DNA from: Paenibacillus sp. J31TS4
GTDB lineage: Bacteria; Bacillota; Bacilli; Paenibacillales; NBRC-103111
DNA: 64,000 nucleotides
NCBI RefSeq assembly: GCF_018403265.1
Contig: NZ_BOSI01000002.1
Span: forward strand, 496,001 to 560,000
Direction of reading: 5' to 3'
This document shows positions 42,775 to 50,983 of this stretch, piece by piece. A program made the position numbers and the translations under genes. Positions within the stretch are counted from its first letter, which is position 1. Every line of letters begins with the position of its first letter. The notes under the pieces are model-generated. The model ran no database searches, was not told where the DNA came from, and saw only the letters and a program-made list of their open reading frames with translations.

Positions 42775-44291
42775 GCAGGCAGGACAACGCGGCTGGATCA
42801 GTCAAAGCCAGGGCAGATCTTGCCCTGAACGACGAGTTTTTGCGAAAGGCGGTCAGGTTCACGACCGAGCGGCTCAGAAGGGGCAAAAAGGAAGCAGCGG
42901 AGGAGCAGGGCAGCTGGGAGGAGTGGCGCGAACGGGGCCGGCAGATCCGCCTGCACACCATTGCCCATTTGGACTACTACCTGAACTTGTTTGCGGACAA
43001 CGCACGCGCGAACGGGGTGCATGTCCATTTTGCGGAGACGTCTGCCGAGGCGGTCAAGATTTCACTCGAGATTGCGCAGCAAAAGGCAGCCAAGACGGTG
43101 CTGAAATCGAAGTCGATGGTTACCGAAGAGCTTCATATAAACGATGCTCTTCAGGCAATCGGTGTGGAAGCAATCGAGTCGGACTTGGGCGAATACATTA
43201 TTCAGCTGGCGGGAGAGTCCCCGTCCCATATCATTATCCCCGCCATTCACCGCAACCGGTTTCAAATCGCGGAGCTTCTATCCGAGGACGCCGGTATGCC
43301 GCTGCCGCCAGACACTTCCATCTTGGCCGGCTACGTGCGGAAGAAGCTGCGCGAGCACTTTCTCGAAGCCGATATCGGCATGACCGGCTGCAATTTCGCG
43401 ATAGCGGAAACCGGCTCCATGGTGCTGTTTGAGAACGAAGGCAATGCGCGGATGGTGACGACGCTTCCGAAAACGCAAATCACCTTAATGGGAATGGAAA
43501 GGATTATCCCCTCCTGGGCCGATCTTGAAGTGATGGCCACCCTGCTGCCGAGGTCGGCAACCGGGCAAAAGCTGACGGTATATATGTCGGGCATTACGGG
43601 CCCCCGGCGTTCGGAAGACGCCGACGGCCCGGACGAAATGCATATCATCATCGTGGACAACGGCCGCTCCAATCAACTGGGCGATCCCGAGCTGCAGGAG
43701 CTGCTCAGCTGCATCCGCTGTGGTGCCTGTCTGAATGCCTGCCCGGTATACCGGCATATAGGCGGCCATGCATATGGAGGGCCGTACAGCGGCCCGATCG
43801 GCGCCGTCCTGAAGCCGGCTCTGCAAAAGAACGTTGCGGAATGGGATGACATTGCTAACGCCTCCAGCCTATGCGGTGCCTGCTATGAGGCATGTCCGGT
43901 CAAAATCCCGCTGCACGATATGCTGGTGTATTTGAGGCGGCGCAAAGTCGATGCCGGCTTCGGAGACAAGGCGGAGGCAGCCGGCATGAAGGGGTTCGCG
44001 GCTGCAATGGGCAGTGCGAAACGGATGAAGCTCGCCGTGAAAGCGGGCCGGCTCGCGCAAAAGCTCGTCGCTCGTGACGGCGGCATCCGCATCCGACTGG
44101 GTCCGCTGAAGGGCTGGAACACGTACCGGGTGGCCCCGATCCTGGCGAAGCGATCGTTCCGCGAACAGTGGCGGGAGCTTGAGCATGAGCTGCAAGCCGA
44201 GCTCAAGGAACAAAAGCCTGACGTGCAGGCCCGTATGGAGCGGGCGATCCGGGAGCGCGAAGCGGGCAAGGGAGGAATCGGACATGACTGA
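42771..44291 (+). CDS. lutB: L-lactate oxidation complex Fe-S protein LutB
   Basis: A 506-residue protein. The N-terminal LUD domain is followed by two ferredoxin-like 4Fe-4S motifs, CIRCGACLNACPVYR from residue 314 and CGACYEACPVKIP from about 368, and a C-terminal extension. It is the electron-transfer core of the LutABC L-lactate dehydrogenase complex. Start and stop both overlap neighbouring genes (four bases with lutA, eight with lutC), so the three proteins should be made in step. Confidence 0.96.
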   Translation: MSRQDNAAGSVKARADLALNDEFLRKAVRFTTERLRRGKKEAAEEQGSWEEWRERGRQIRLHTIAHLDYYLNLFADNARANGVHVHFAETSAEAVKISLEIAQQKAAKTVLKSKSMVTEELHINDALQAIGVEAIESDLGEYIIQLAGESPSHIIIPAIHRNRFQIAELLSEDAGMPLPPDTSILAGYVRKKLREHFLEADIGMTGCNFAIAETGSMVLFENEGNARMVTTLPKTQITLMGMERIIPSWADLEVMATLLPRSATGQKLTVYMSGITGPRRSEDADGPDEMHIIIVDNGRSNQLGDPELQELLSCIRCGACLNACPVYRHIGGHAYGGPYSGPIGAVLKPALQKNVAEWDDIANASSLCGACYEACPVKIPLHDMLVYLRRRKVDAGFGDKAEAAGMKGFAAAMGSAKRMKLAVKAGRLAQKLVARDGGIRIRLGPLKGWNTYRVAPILAKRSFREQWRELEHELQAELKEQKPDVQARMERAIREREAGKGGIGHD

Positions 44292-45060
44292 AGCTGTCAC
44301 TCACGCCGAGTGGCTTGCGCAAAAAGAGCGTGAGTCCCGTGTCAAGCAGGAGGCGTTCCTGAAGGGGATCTCCTCCCGCCTAGGAAGGCAGAGGTCTATG
44401 ACGCCCCCGCCTCATCCGTTCAAGGGAGCTCCAGACTTCTGGAACGTGATGGACTACGATGTGGAGCACCGGATGACGGCGTTCGTCGATCAGTTCTCGG
44501 CGGCGGGCGGTCATGCGGTCCGGTTCCCGGATATGGAGGCGGCCGCTGTCTTTATCGCCGAACGCGCCATCCAGCTGAAGGCGAGACGCCTCGTTCGACA
44601 GGATCAACCCGAGCTGGCGGCACTGGACCTTGAAAAACGACTGGCTGAACATGCTTCTGTCACAGCATGGAATACGGACTCCGGGACCGCATGGAAGACG
44701 GCTGCAGCGGAGGCCGATATCGGCATCGTGCTCGCCGATTACGCAGTCGCTCACACGGGTTCGGTCGTCGCGCTGTCGGCCGCTCACAAGGGAAGATCCG
44801 TCAGCTTGCTGCCTGCCGCGCTGTTCGTGCTGCTGCCTGCGCAGCGTATCCGAACCAGGCTTGGCGAGGTGCTGGCGGAGTTCGATCGTTCAGGGCGCGC
44901 CGGGCTTCCGGCTGGGATTCACTTCATTTCCGGGCCAAGTCGTTCCTCGGATATCGAGAACGATCTCACCATCGGCGTTCACGGACCGGGCCTCGTCTAT
45001 GCTCTCCTCGTGGATGCATTCGTTCCGGCAGACCGCATGCGAGAGGGAGGCGGACGATGA
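44284..45060 (+). CDS. lutC: L-lactate oxidation complex protein LutC
   Basis: A 258-residue LUD-domain protein starting at ATG 44284 inside the end of lutB. It shows the family segments VRQDQPELAAL, GIVLADYAVAHTGSVV and HFISGPSRSSDIENDLTIGVHGPG. It completes LutABC. The stop codon overlaps the start of an MBL-fold gene (ATGA), which extends the operon by one more member. Confidence 0.94.
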   Translation: MTEAVTHAEWLAQKERESRVKQEAFLKGISSRLGRQRSMTPPPHPFKGAPDFWNVMDYDVEHRMTAFVDQFSAAGGHAVRFPDMEAAAVFIAERAIQLKARRLVRQDQPELAALDLEKRLAEHASVTAWNTDSGTAWKTAAAEADIGIVLADYAVAHTGSVVALSAAHKGRSVSLLPAALFVLLPAQRIRTRLGEVLAEFDRSGRAGLPAGIHFISGPSRSSDIENDLTIGVHGPGLVYALLVDAFVPADRMREGGGR

Positions 45061-46001
45061 CAAGAGAAGCAGGAAGCGCAGGCGGGATGCTCACGATCAA
45101 GCTGTTTGATGTCAATAGTCGGGAGACGGACGGATTGGGACACCCCGAGAAGTGCCCGGCAGACAGTTTCTTGATCCATCTGCAGGAAGCGGAAAAGGAT
45201 TATTATGTTCTGCTCGATGGAGCGAAGAAGGGGCAGGGAAAGGCGGTTATCCTGCCCTACCTGATAGCTAACGGCATTGCTGAGCTGGATTGCGTTATCG
45301 TCAGCCATCCTCACAACGACCATTTCGGCGGGATTGTCGATCTTCTGGGCGATCCGCGGATTACGGTTAAACAGTTCGTGTACGCTCCCCTCGAGGACGA
45401 ATTGGTGAAGCATTCGGACGACGCCGACAATTACACCTTTTGGATGGAGCTGCGCGAGCAGGTCAAACGGCTGCCCGATGTGTGGGAAGTTAATGAAACC
45501 CACATCGGGTCATCGCTTGCCTTTGGCAAAGAGCTGAGCTTGTCGGTGTTAGCTGCCCCGGACAGGGGCGAAATGGGCGGCAAAACGAAGGTTGATCTCA
45601 ACAATGCAAATCTCGTGCTCAGGCTTGATTACGGGAAATTTTCCGCGCTTTTTCCAGGTGATTGCGGCGAATACCAGGCAAGGCAGATCATGGCCTCCAC
45701 GCAGGGCAGCAGGATTCAATCCGTCACGATGCTGAAAGCTTCCCATCACGGAGGAGATGAATCGGCAACGCCGGCGTTCATTCAGGCTTGCGATGCCAAG
45801 GTGGTGCTTGTTCCCTGTAATGAAACGGTCGTGGAGCACCGGCCTTCGTTTGTAGGCAATCTGCACCTGCTCAGCAGAAACGGAGCCAAGGTTTTGCGCG
45901 CCGACCGGGCGCGTACGATTGTCGTGCGGACGGACGGCAAACGCGTGGAATGCAGGGCGGAGACGGAAGTATTTCAAGAGACCTCGATCCTGTATCTGTA
46001 G
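45057..46001 (+). CDS. MBL-fold hydrolase (ComEC/Rec2-like metal-dependent hydrolase)
   Basis: A 314-residue protein starting at ATG 45057 (ATGA overlap with lutC, GAGAGGGAGG upstream). The zinc-binding motif HxHxDH is SHPHNDHFGG near residue 82; further ligands are in FPGDCGEYQ and KASHHGGDES. This pattern is that of the beta-lactamase domain of ComEC and of stand-alone relatives, some of which hydrolyse nucleic acids or lactones. No signal peptide or membrane segment is seen. Its place at the end of a rhamnose and lactate operon is unexpected. A rhamnonolactone- or other ester-hydrolysing role is possible but unproven. Confidence 0.85.
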   Translation: MTREAGSAGGMLTIKLFDVNSRETDGLGHPEKCPADSFLIHLQEAEKDYYVLLDGAKKGQGKAVILPYLIANGIAELDCVIVSHPHNDHFGGIVDLLGDPRITVKQFVYAPLEDELVKHSDDADNYTFWMELREQVKRLPDVWEVNETHIGSSLAFGKELSLSVLAAPDRGEMGGKTKVDLNNANLVLRLDYGKFSALFPGDCGEYQARQIMASTQGSRIQSVTMLKASHHGGDESATPAFIQACDAKVVLVPCNETVVEHRPSFVGNLHLLSRNGAKVLRADRARTIVVRTDGKRVECRAETEVFQETSILYL

Positions 46002-46058
46002 CATCGTAGAGCAAATTTTGTCGCGAGCCAAGCTCCGTAATTTTTATCCCGCAACCGG

Positions 46059-46087
46059 TTGACACCTTACAAATTTGGTAGTAATTT
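46059..46087 (+). promoter_or_regulatory. promoter of the LacI-family gene
   Basis: TTGACA (46059-46064), 17 bases and TAATTT (46082-46087). A palindromic operator follows at 46107-46120, around the expected +15 position. Confidence 0.6.
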
Positions 46088-46106
46088 GAAATCAAAAGCG
46101 ATTTTG

Positions 46107-46120
46107 CAAAAACGTTTTTG
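46107..46120 (+). promoter_or_regulatory. palindromic LacI-family operator, copy 1
   Basis: CAAAAACGTTTTTG is a perfect 14-base palindrome with the central CG usual for LacI-family sites. It lies between the promoter and the start of the LacI-type gene, suggesting autorepression. The same 14 bases plus the flanking ATA occur again at 47222. Confidence 0.75.
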
Positions 46121-46142
46121 ATAACCGATCAAGGAGAGGGAT

Positions 46143-47159
46143 ATGGCAGCGACGATAAAGGATGTGGCGAAAGAAGCAGGAGTAGCGGTATGTACGGTTT
46201 CCTTCGCCATGAATGGGTCGGCGCACGTGGCCGAGGAAACCAAGAAGAGGATCTTTGAAGCAATTGAGAGGCTGAATTACCGCCCCAACCAGTCGGCGCG
46301 CGGATTGGTTACGAAGAGAACCAACAACATAGGGCTGGCCGTGTCGGAAACAGCGGACGGCTTGGAAAACGGCATTTTGCTGGATGTGATCAAAGGAATG
46401 GGGCAGGCGGCAGGCCAGTACAACTACGACGTTATGCTCTCTTTTCAGAAGCCGCATGCCGCTAAGCCCGACGATCACCTGCTGGACGTTTACCGCAAGC
46501 AGTCCGCCGACGGTCTGATCATGATGGGAACGAAAAAGGGGGAGATGCCCTATAGGGAGCTGGTAGCCAAGCGGTTTCCTTTCGTTCTTCTGGGCCGCCC
46601 GTCTGCGGAATGCATGTGCCACAGCGTAAATGCGGACAACGAACAGGGGGCTTACATGGCGGTTGAGTATTTGGCAGGTAAAGGGCATCGGCGAATCGCT
46701 TTCATTACCCCGTGTTCCCTGGAGGTGGACGCCTCGCAGGACCGGCTCAACGGCTACCGGAAGGCGATGACCGATTTTTTCGGCGGCGCAGATGATGAAC
46801 TGCTTGCCTATGGCAGCTTTGCCGCCGACAGCGGCTATGCCGAAACCGAGAGGCTCTTAAGCCTGAAAGACCGTCCGACGGCCATTATCGCCGGCAGAGA
46901 TGCGATAGCCTCGCGGGTCATCGAGAAAGCGGCGGAACTCGGCTGCAAAGTGCCGGAAGATCTGGCGGTAGTGGGATTTGATAACAGCGTCGTCTCCCAG
47001 GTAGCCCGGCCTTCCATCACTTCGATCGAACTTCCGATGCTTGAGATGGGCTATAGGGCCTCCAATCTCCTCATCCAATTGATTGAGGGCGGCATTTCTT
47101 ACGACAATACCCAGAGGATAGTTCTGCCCTGTATTCTTCATGCAAGAGAATCGGCGTGA
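46143..47159 (+). CDS. LacI family transcriptional regulator
   Basis: A 338-residue regulator starting at ATG 46143 behind AAGGAGAGGG. The N-terminal DNA-binding domain reads IKDVAKEAGVAVCTVSFAMN, with the hinge RLNYRPNQSARGL. The periplasmic-binding-like sensor domain follows (NNIGLAVSETADGLENGI, then FPFVLLGRP, and VVGFDNSVVSQVARPSIT). It most likely binds the two identical palindromes before itself and before the next gene, and controls the oligosaccharide importer and GH78 genes downstream. The inducer is presumably a rhamnose-containing sugar. Confidence 0.93.
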   Translation: MAATIKDVAKEAGVAVCTVSFAMNGSAHVAEETKKRIFEAIERLNYRPNQSARGLVTKRTNNIGLAVSETADGLENGILLDVIKGMGQAAGQYNYDVMLSFQKPHAAKPDDHLLDVYRKQSADGLIMMGTKKGEMPYRELVAKRFPFVLLGRPSAECMCHSVNADNEQGAYMAVEYLAGKGHRRIAFITPCSLEVDASQDRLNGYRKAMTDFFGGADDELLAYGSFAADSGYAETERLLSLKDRPTAIIAGRDAIASRVIEKAAELGCKVPEDLAVVGFDNSVVSQVARPSITSIELPMLEMGYRASNLLIQLIEGGISYDNTQRIVLPCILHARESA

Positions 47160-47221
47160 TCGCAGAGTCTTCCGAGAGTTCTGGAAGGCGCCAGCCTTCC
47201 AAGCTCTTATCCATTTGTTTA

Positions 47222-47235
47222 CAAAAACGTTTTTG
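47222..47235 (+). promoter_or_regulatory. palindromic LacI-family operator, copy 2
   Basis: CAAAAACGTTTTTG, identical to the site at 46107-46120 including the three bases after it (ATA). It fits exactly in the 16-base spacer of a weak promoter candidate (TTGTTT 47215-47220, TACCAA 47237-47242), about 110 bases before the binding-protein gene. Confidence 0.75.
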
Positions 47236-47347
47236 ATACCAACTGAGAGGATGTGGTGCCCTTTCCTACAGCAAAGACGTGGGCAGTACGAGGAACATAT
47301 TGGCAGTTTCGTAAGCGGTTTCATACTTAATCAGGGGAGTGAACGGC

Positions 47348-48991
47348 TTGAAACTTGGCAGGAAGGTTACGAGTACGGCATTGACGTTAGCGTTAGCACT
47401 CGGCGTGACGGGATGCACGAAGGGCGGCCAGACGACACCTCAGACGCAGGCTCCCAGCAGTAAGCCGGCGGATACACAGAACGCCCAAGCGGCTCCGACC
47501 GCGGACCCGCTGAAGGGAACGATCCGGGTCAATCTTCGGGGAGCATCGGCGGAAGTTTGGAACAAGATGGCGGAATCTTATATGGCGCTGCATCCAAACG
47601 TTAAAGTCATTGTCGATGTCAAACCCGCTCAAGGGTACCGGGATTGGCTGCAGGCCCAATTCGCCGCCGGCAAACCGGAAGCCGATTTTGTCATGACCAA
47701 CGAAAACTCGGAGCTCATCGATAAGTTCGTCGACTATAAGCCCTGGATGGAAAAAACGAATCCTTATACCAAGAAGCCTTGGAAAGAAAGCTTGAATCTC
47801 GAAGGAATGGCAATCAATCTAGATGACCCGCAATTGACCACGCTTACCAACCTCAACATAGAATCCGTGCAAATTCTCTGGATATACAACAAAGAAATCT
47901 TCCAGAAGGTTGGCATTACCCAACCTCCCAAAACGTTCAACGAAATGATGGACCAATTCAAAAAGATCAAGGACGCCGGCTACATTCCGTTCTCGATCGC
48001 CGGCAACTCCCAATCCTTGTGGAGCGGCCAGGCGGGCTGGCTGATGAGGATTTTTCCCGATCAATATTTCCGCGATTATGTGAATTTGGTTCGTTCGCAG
48101 CCGGGCGATTATACCTATCAGCCGAAGGACGAGAATTGGAAGTATGACGTGAAGGATCCCTACAACGACTCCCGGGGAAAAGTTACGCTCAACGAGCTCC
48201 GCATGCTGAAAGCGGTCCGGGATAAACAAGGCCCTTACAAAATCGAGGGGAATCCGGCTTGGCGGGAAGCATTCGAGAACCTGAAGACTTTGTTCGGCTA
48301 CGCTCCTCCGGGCTACTTGGGCATGGCGGAGGATCAGGCCTACAAGCTCTTCCTTACCGGCAAAGCCGCTACAACGGTTGCCCTTCCCTCTTCGTACTGG
48401 CAGCTTCCTAAGGATTTCAAGGATGCACAGAAGACGGGAGAGAGCGGCGGCGTAAAGCCTTTTGATTTCGGCTACTTCAATATGCCGTCGATGGAAGGTC
48501 CGCTAGTGCAGGCGCCGGCCCGCACCATTCACGTTCATACGGGATTCTACGGCTTCGTCAAGAAGGATGCGGAGCAAACCGCGCTCGATATGGACTTCAT
48601 GATGTATTTCACCAGCCCGCAGGGCTTCAAGGTCTACTTGGAAGCGATTCAGAACTCCAAGGATGCGTCTCTCTCGGGAGCTCCTCTGCTCAATGATATC
48701 GAACTGCCGGCCGAGATGAAAAAGGCGTTCGAGTCCTTCAAGCCAATCGGCAACACGGAAGGTCTCCCCAGCCCGGGCAACGTTCTTTCCCGCGGCATCG
48801 GTTACCAGCCCTCCGTTCAAAGCTGGGTAGGATTAATCTCCAAATACTTCAGCGGTCAGCTTACCGTTGACGAGTACATGAAGCAGTATCAGGCGGACAT
48901 CGATGCCAAGTTTGAAGCGAAGCTCAAGGAGGACAAACGCGAGCTCAGCGACTTGGATCATCCGGAACGCAAGCCCCCGACGCGGCAGTAA
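47348..48991 (+). CDS. sugar ABC transporter substrate-binding lipoprotein
   Basis: A 547-residue binding protein with a signal peptide ending in the lipobox LGVTGC. The start TTG 47348 is preferred: AGGGGAGTGA precedes it, and it gives a standard MKLGRKVTSTALTLALAL leader. GTG 47339 is the alternative. Mature segments such as GWLMRIFPDQYF, a central GNPAWREAFENLKTLFGYAP and a large C-terminal lobe place it among the long (over 500 residue) binding proteins that Paenibacillus uses for complex oligosaccharides. It is the first gene after the second LacI operator and is followed by two permease genes. Confidence 0.9.
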   Translation: MKLGRKVTSTALTLALALGVTGCTKGGQTTPQTQAPSSKPADTQNAQAAPTADPLKGTIRVNLRGASAEVWNKMAESYMALHPNVKVIVDVKPAQGYRDWLQAQFAAGKPEADFVMTNENSELIDKFVDYKPWMEKTNPYTKKPWKESLNLEGMAINLDDPQLTTLTNLNIESVQILWIYNKEIFQKVGITQPPKTFNEMMDQFKKIKDAGYIPFSIAGNSQSLWSGQAGWLMRIFPDQYFRDYVNLVRSQPGDYTYQPKDENWKYDVKDPYNDSRGKVTLNELRMLKAVRDKQGPYKIEGNPAWREAFENLKTLFGYAPPGYLGMAEDQAYKLFLTGKAATTVALPSSYWQLPKDFKDAQKTGESGGVKPFDFGYFNMPSMEGPLVQAPARTIHVHTGFYGFVKKDAEQTALDMDFMMYFTSPQGFKVYLEAIQNSKDASLSGAPLLNDIELPAEMKKAFESFKPIGNTEGLPSPGNVLSRGIGYQPSVQSWVGLISKYFSGQLTVDEYMKQYQADIDAKFEAKLKEDKRELSDLDHPERKPPTRQ

Positions 48992-49065
48992 CGGCTCACC
49001 GGAAACACCGCTCTGCTCCGCCATTTCAAGTGGAGCAGGGCAACCTTTCTCGGGAAGGAGACCTT

Positions 49066-50970
49066 ATGCGAAAAGTCATTTTCATTCTTATGCTCATGGC
49101 AGCCTTTCTTCTCGCCGTGCAGCCGGTTCTCGCCGAGCCTCTATGGAAGATGGGGAAGGAGCTCACCATCAACTCGTTGTCCGTGTCAGAAGATGGAACG
49201 AATGTGGCGGCAGGAACCCAGGACGCTACAGCTGTGCTTCTAGACAAGGACGGTGCCGTTACCTACGAATACGCTGCCAAGAACGTCGTCACAGGCGTGT
49301 CGCTCCTTGCCAGCGGCCAAATGCTCGTCGCCTCCGACGACCAAACCGTTTCCTTGATCGGTTCGGACGGCAAGCCGGTGTGGTCCAAAAACATGAAGAA
49401 GCTGGTCAAGCTGCTCTCCGCGACAGCGGACGGCCAAGTGATCGCCGTCAGTCTCTTTCGTTCCAACGCTGTTCTCCTTTTAGATATGCAGGGCGAGATT
49501 GTGAAAGAAATTCCCGTCGGGATTGATATAACCAGCATGCAAGTGTCCGCGGGCGGCGAGTGGATTGCGGCAGGCGGTGCGGATCAGTATCTGTATTTGT
49601 ATAACCGAGAAGGGCAGCTCGTCTCGAAAGCCTCGGTCACCGGGGGAATTAACGAGGTGGCGGTATCCGGCGATGGCATTACCGTCGTCGGGACGACGGA
49701 AAATACGGCGGTCGCGTTTGATAGCAGTGGAAAAAAGCTGTCCGAAATCGCCGCCAAGGACGTCATCACCTCGGTGCATATTACCAAAGATGCGGGCTAC
49801 ATCGCTTATGCGGATTATTCGGGCAACTACTATATCGGCAATTTGAGCGGCCGGGAACTATGGACCGCGAAGGAAGCTGGTGCCGGCCGGCAAATCCGGT
49901 TCAGCCCGGACGGGAAATCGCTGTACGCCGCTTCGGATAAAGGTGCGGTTTTCCGCTATGATGTCGGTCATTTATTGCAAAGCGGGGAGAAAGCGGCCGC
50001 CCGTAAGCGCGCCGTCCAAATCGGTGCCGTCGTGGCGGGATTCGCCATTCTGATCGGATTTCTAATCTGGGTGAAAACATACAAACCGCATATCCCCAAG
50101 CGGCTGTGGAAAGACAAATACGCTTACTTCATGCTGCTGCCCAGCTTCACGCTGATCTTTCTGTTCTTGTACTATCCATCGTTTTCGGGCCTTTACCACT
50201 CTTTGTACAAATGGAACCCGGGCGGGAGAAGCGAGTTCGTAGGGCTGGCCAATTTCCAGCGGATGCTGGGTGATCCCTATGTCGCGAAGGGTTCGTTCAA
50301 TCTTCTTATTCTCATCGTCACCGGCTTGTTCAAAACGCTCGTTCCGCCGCTATTGGTTGCCGAGCTTATTTACCACCTCAGAAATAAGAGAGCCCAGTAT
50401 CTGTTTCGGACTTCCTTCGTGATCTCAATGGTGATTCCCTCGGTTGGCTTCCTGCTGGTTTGGCAGGATTTATACGATCCGAACATGGGGTTAATCAACA
50501 AAACGCTGGAAGCGATCGGGCTCGGTTCCCTAAGCCATCCGTGGCTGGGGGATTCGAAAACCGCCCTGTGGGCCATCATTTTCATGGGCTTTCCGTTTGT
50601 CGGGATCATGCAGCTGCTCGTCATGTATTCGGGTCTGATTGCGATACCCGAGGAAGTGATTGAAGCCGTGAGAATGGATGGCGCAAGACCGATGCGCATT
50701 ATTCGTTCCATTCATCTTCCCTTGCTGTCTGGGCAGTTCAAACTGCTGATCGTGCTGGCGTTGATCGGGATCGTACAGGATTTCGGGTCGATTCTCATCG
50801 TCACCGGCGGGGGTCCGATGGATTCGACTTACGTCCCCGCGCTTCAAATGTATTACGCAGCTACCAAATTCAGCGATCTGGGTTACGCCTCAGCGCTTGG
50901 CGTCAGCATGTTCCTCGTCATCCTCTTGATTACGGTCTTGAACATGAAATTTATCAAATCAGCGGAATAA
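49066..50970 (+). CDS. beta-propeller fused to sugar ABC permease
   Basis: A 634-residue protein starting at ATG 49066 behind GGGAAGGAGACC. A signal peptide (residues 1-23, ending AVQPVLA) is followed by about 275 residues made of roughly seven repeats of about 40 residues with recurring SxDGxxVAAGTxD-like patterns (SVSEDGTNVAAGTQDA, VSAGGEWIAAGGADQYLYLY, FSPDGKSLYAASDKGAVFRY), which read as a WD40/PQQ-like beta-propeller. One membrane helix (about 317-337) links it to a complete MalF-type permease (about 350-634) with its EAA loop PEEVIEAVRMDGARPMRII. The extra helix returns the chain to the cytosol, so the normal permease topology is kept. No similar stand-alone permease is at this place in the operon. 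Confidence 0.88.
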   Translation: MRKVIFILMLMAAFLLAVQPVLAEPLWKMGKELTINSLSVSEDGTNVAAGTQDATAVLLDKDGAVTYEYAAKNVVTGVSLLASGQMLVASDDQTVSLIGSDGKPVWSKNMKKLVKLLSATADGQVIAVSLFRSNAVLLLDMQGEIVKEIPVGIDITSMQVSAGGEWIAAGGADQYLYLYNREGQLVSKASVTGGINEVAVSGDGITVVGTTENTAVAFDSSGKKLSEIAAKDVITSVHITKDAGYIAYADYSGNYYIGNLSGRELWTAKEAGAGRQIRFSPDGKSLYAASDKGAVFRYDVGHLLQSGEKAAARKRAVQIGAVVAGFAILIGFLIWVKTYKPHIPKRLWKDKYAYFMLLPSFTLIFLFLYYPSFSGLYHSLYKWNPGGRSEFVGLANFQRMLGDPYVAKGSFNLLILIVTGLFKTLVPPLLVAELIYHLRNKRAQYLFRTSFVISMVIPSVGFLLVWQDLYDPNMGLINKTLEAIGLGSLSHPWLGDSKTALWAIIFMGFPFVGIMQLLVMYSGLIAIPEEVIEAVRMDGARPMRIIRSIHLPLLSGQFKLLIVLALIGIVQDFGSILIVTGGGPMDSTYVPALQMYYAATKFSDLGYASALGVSMFLVILLITVLNMKFIKSAE

Positions 50971-50983
50971 GGGGGGGATCAGC

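Noticed and set aside
46107-46120. CAAAAACGTTTTTG as a cre site rather than a dedicated operator
   Set aside because: It lacks the outer TG...CA pair at the right spacing, and its exact duplicate beside the LacI-type gene favours a dedicated regulator.
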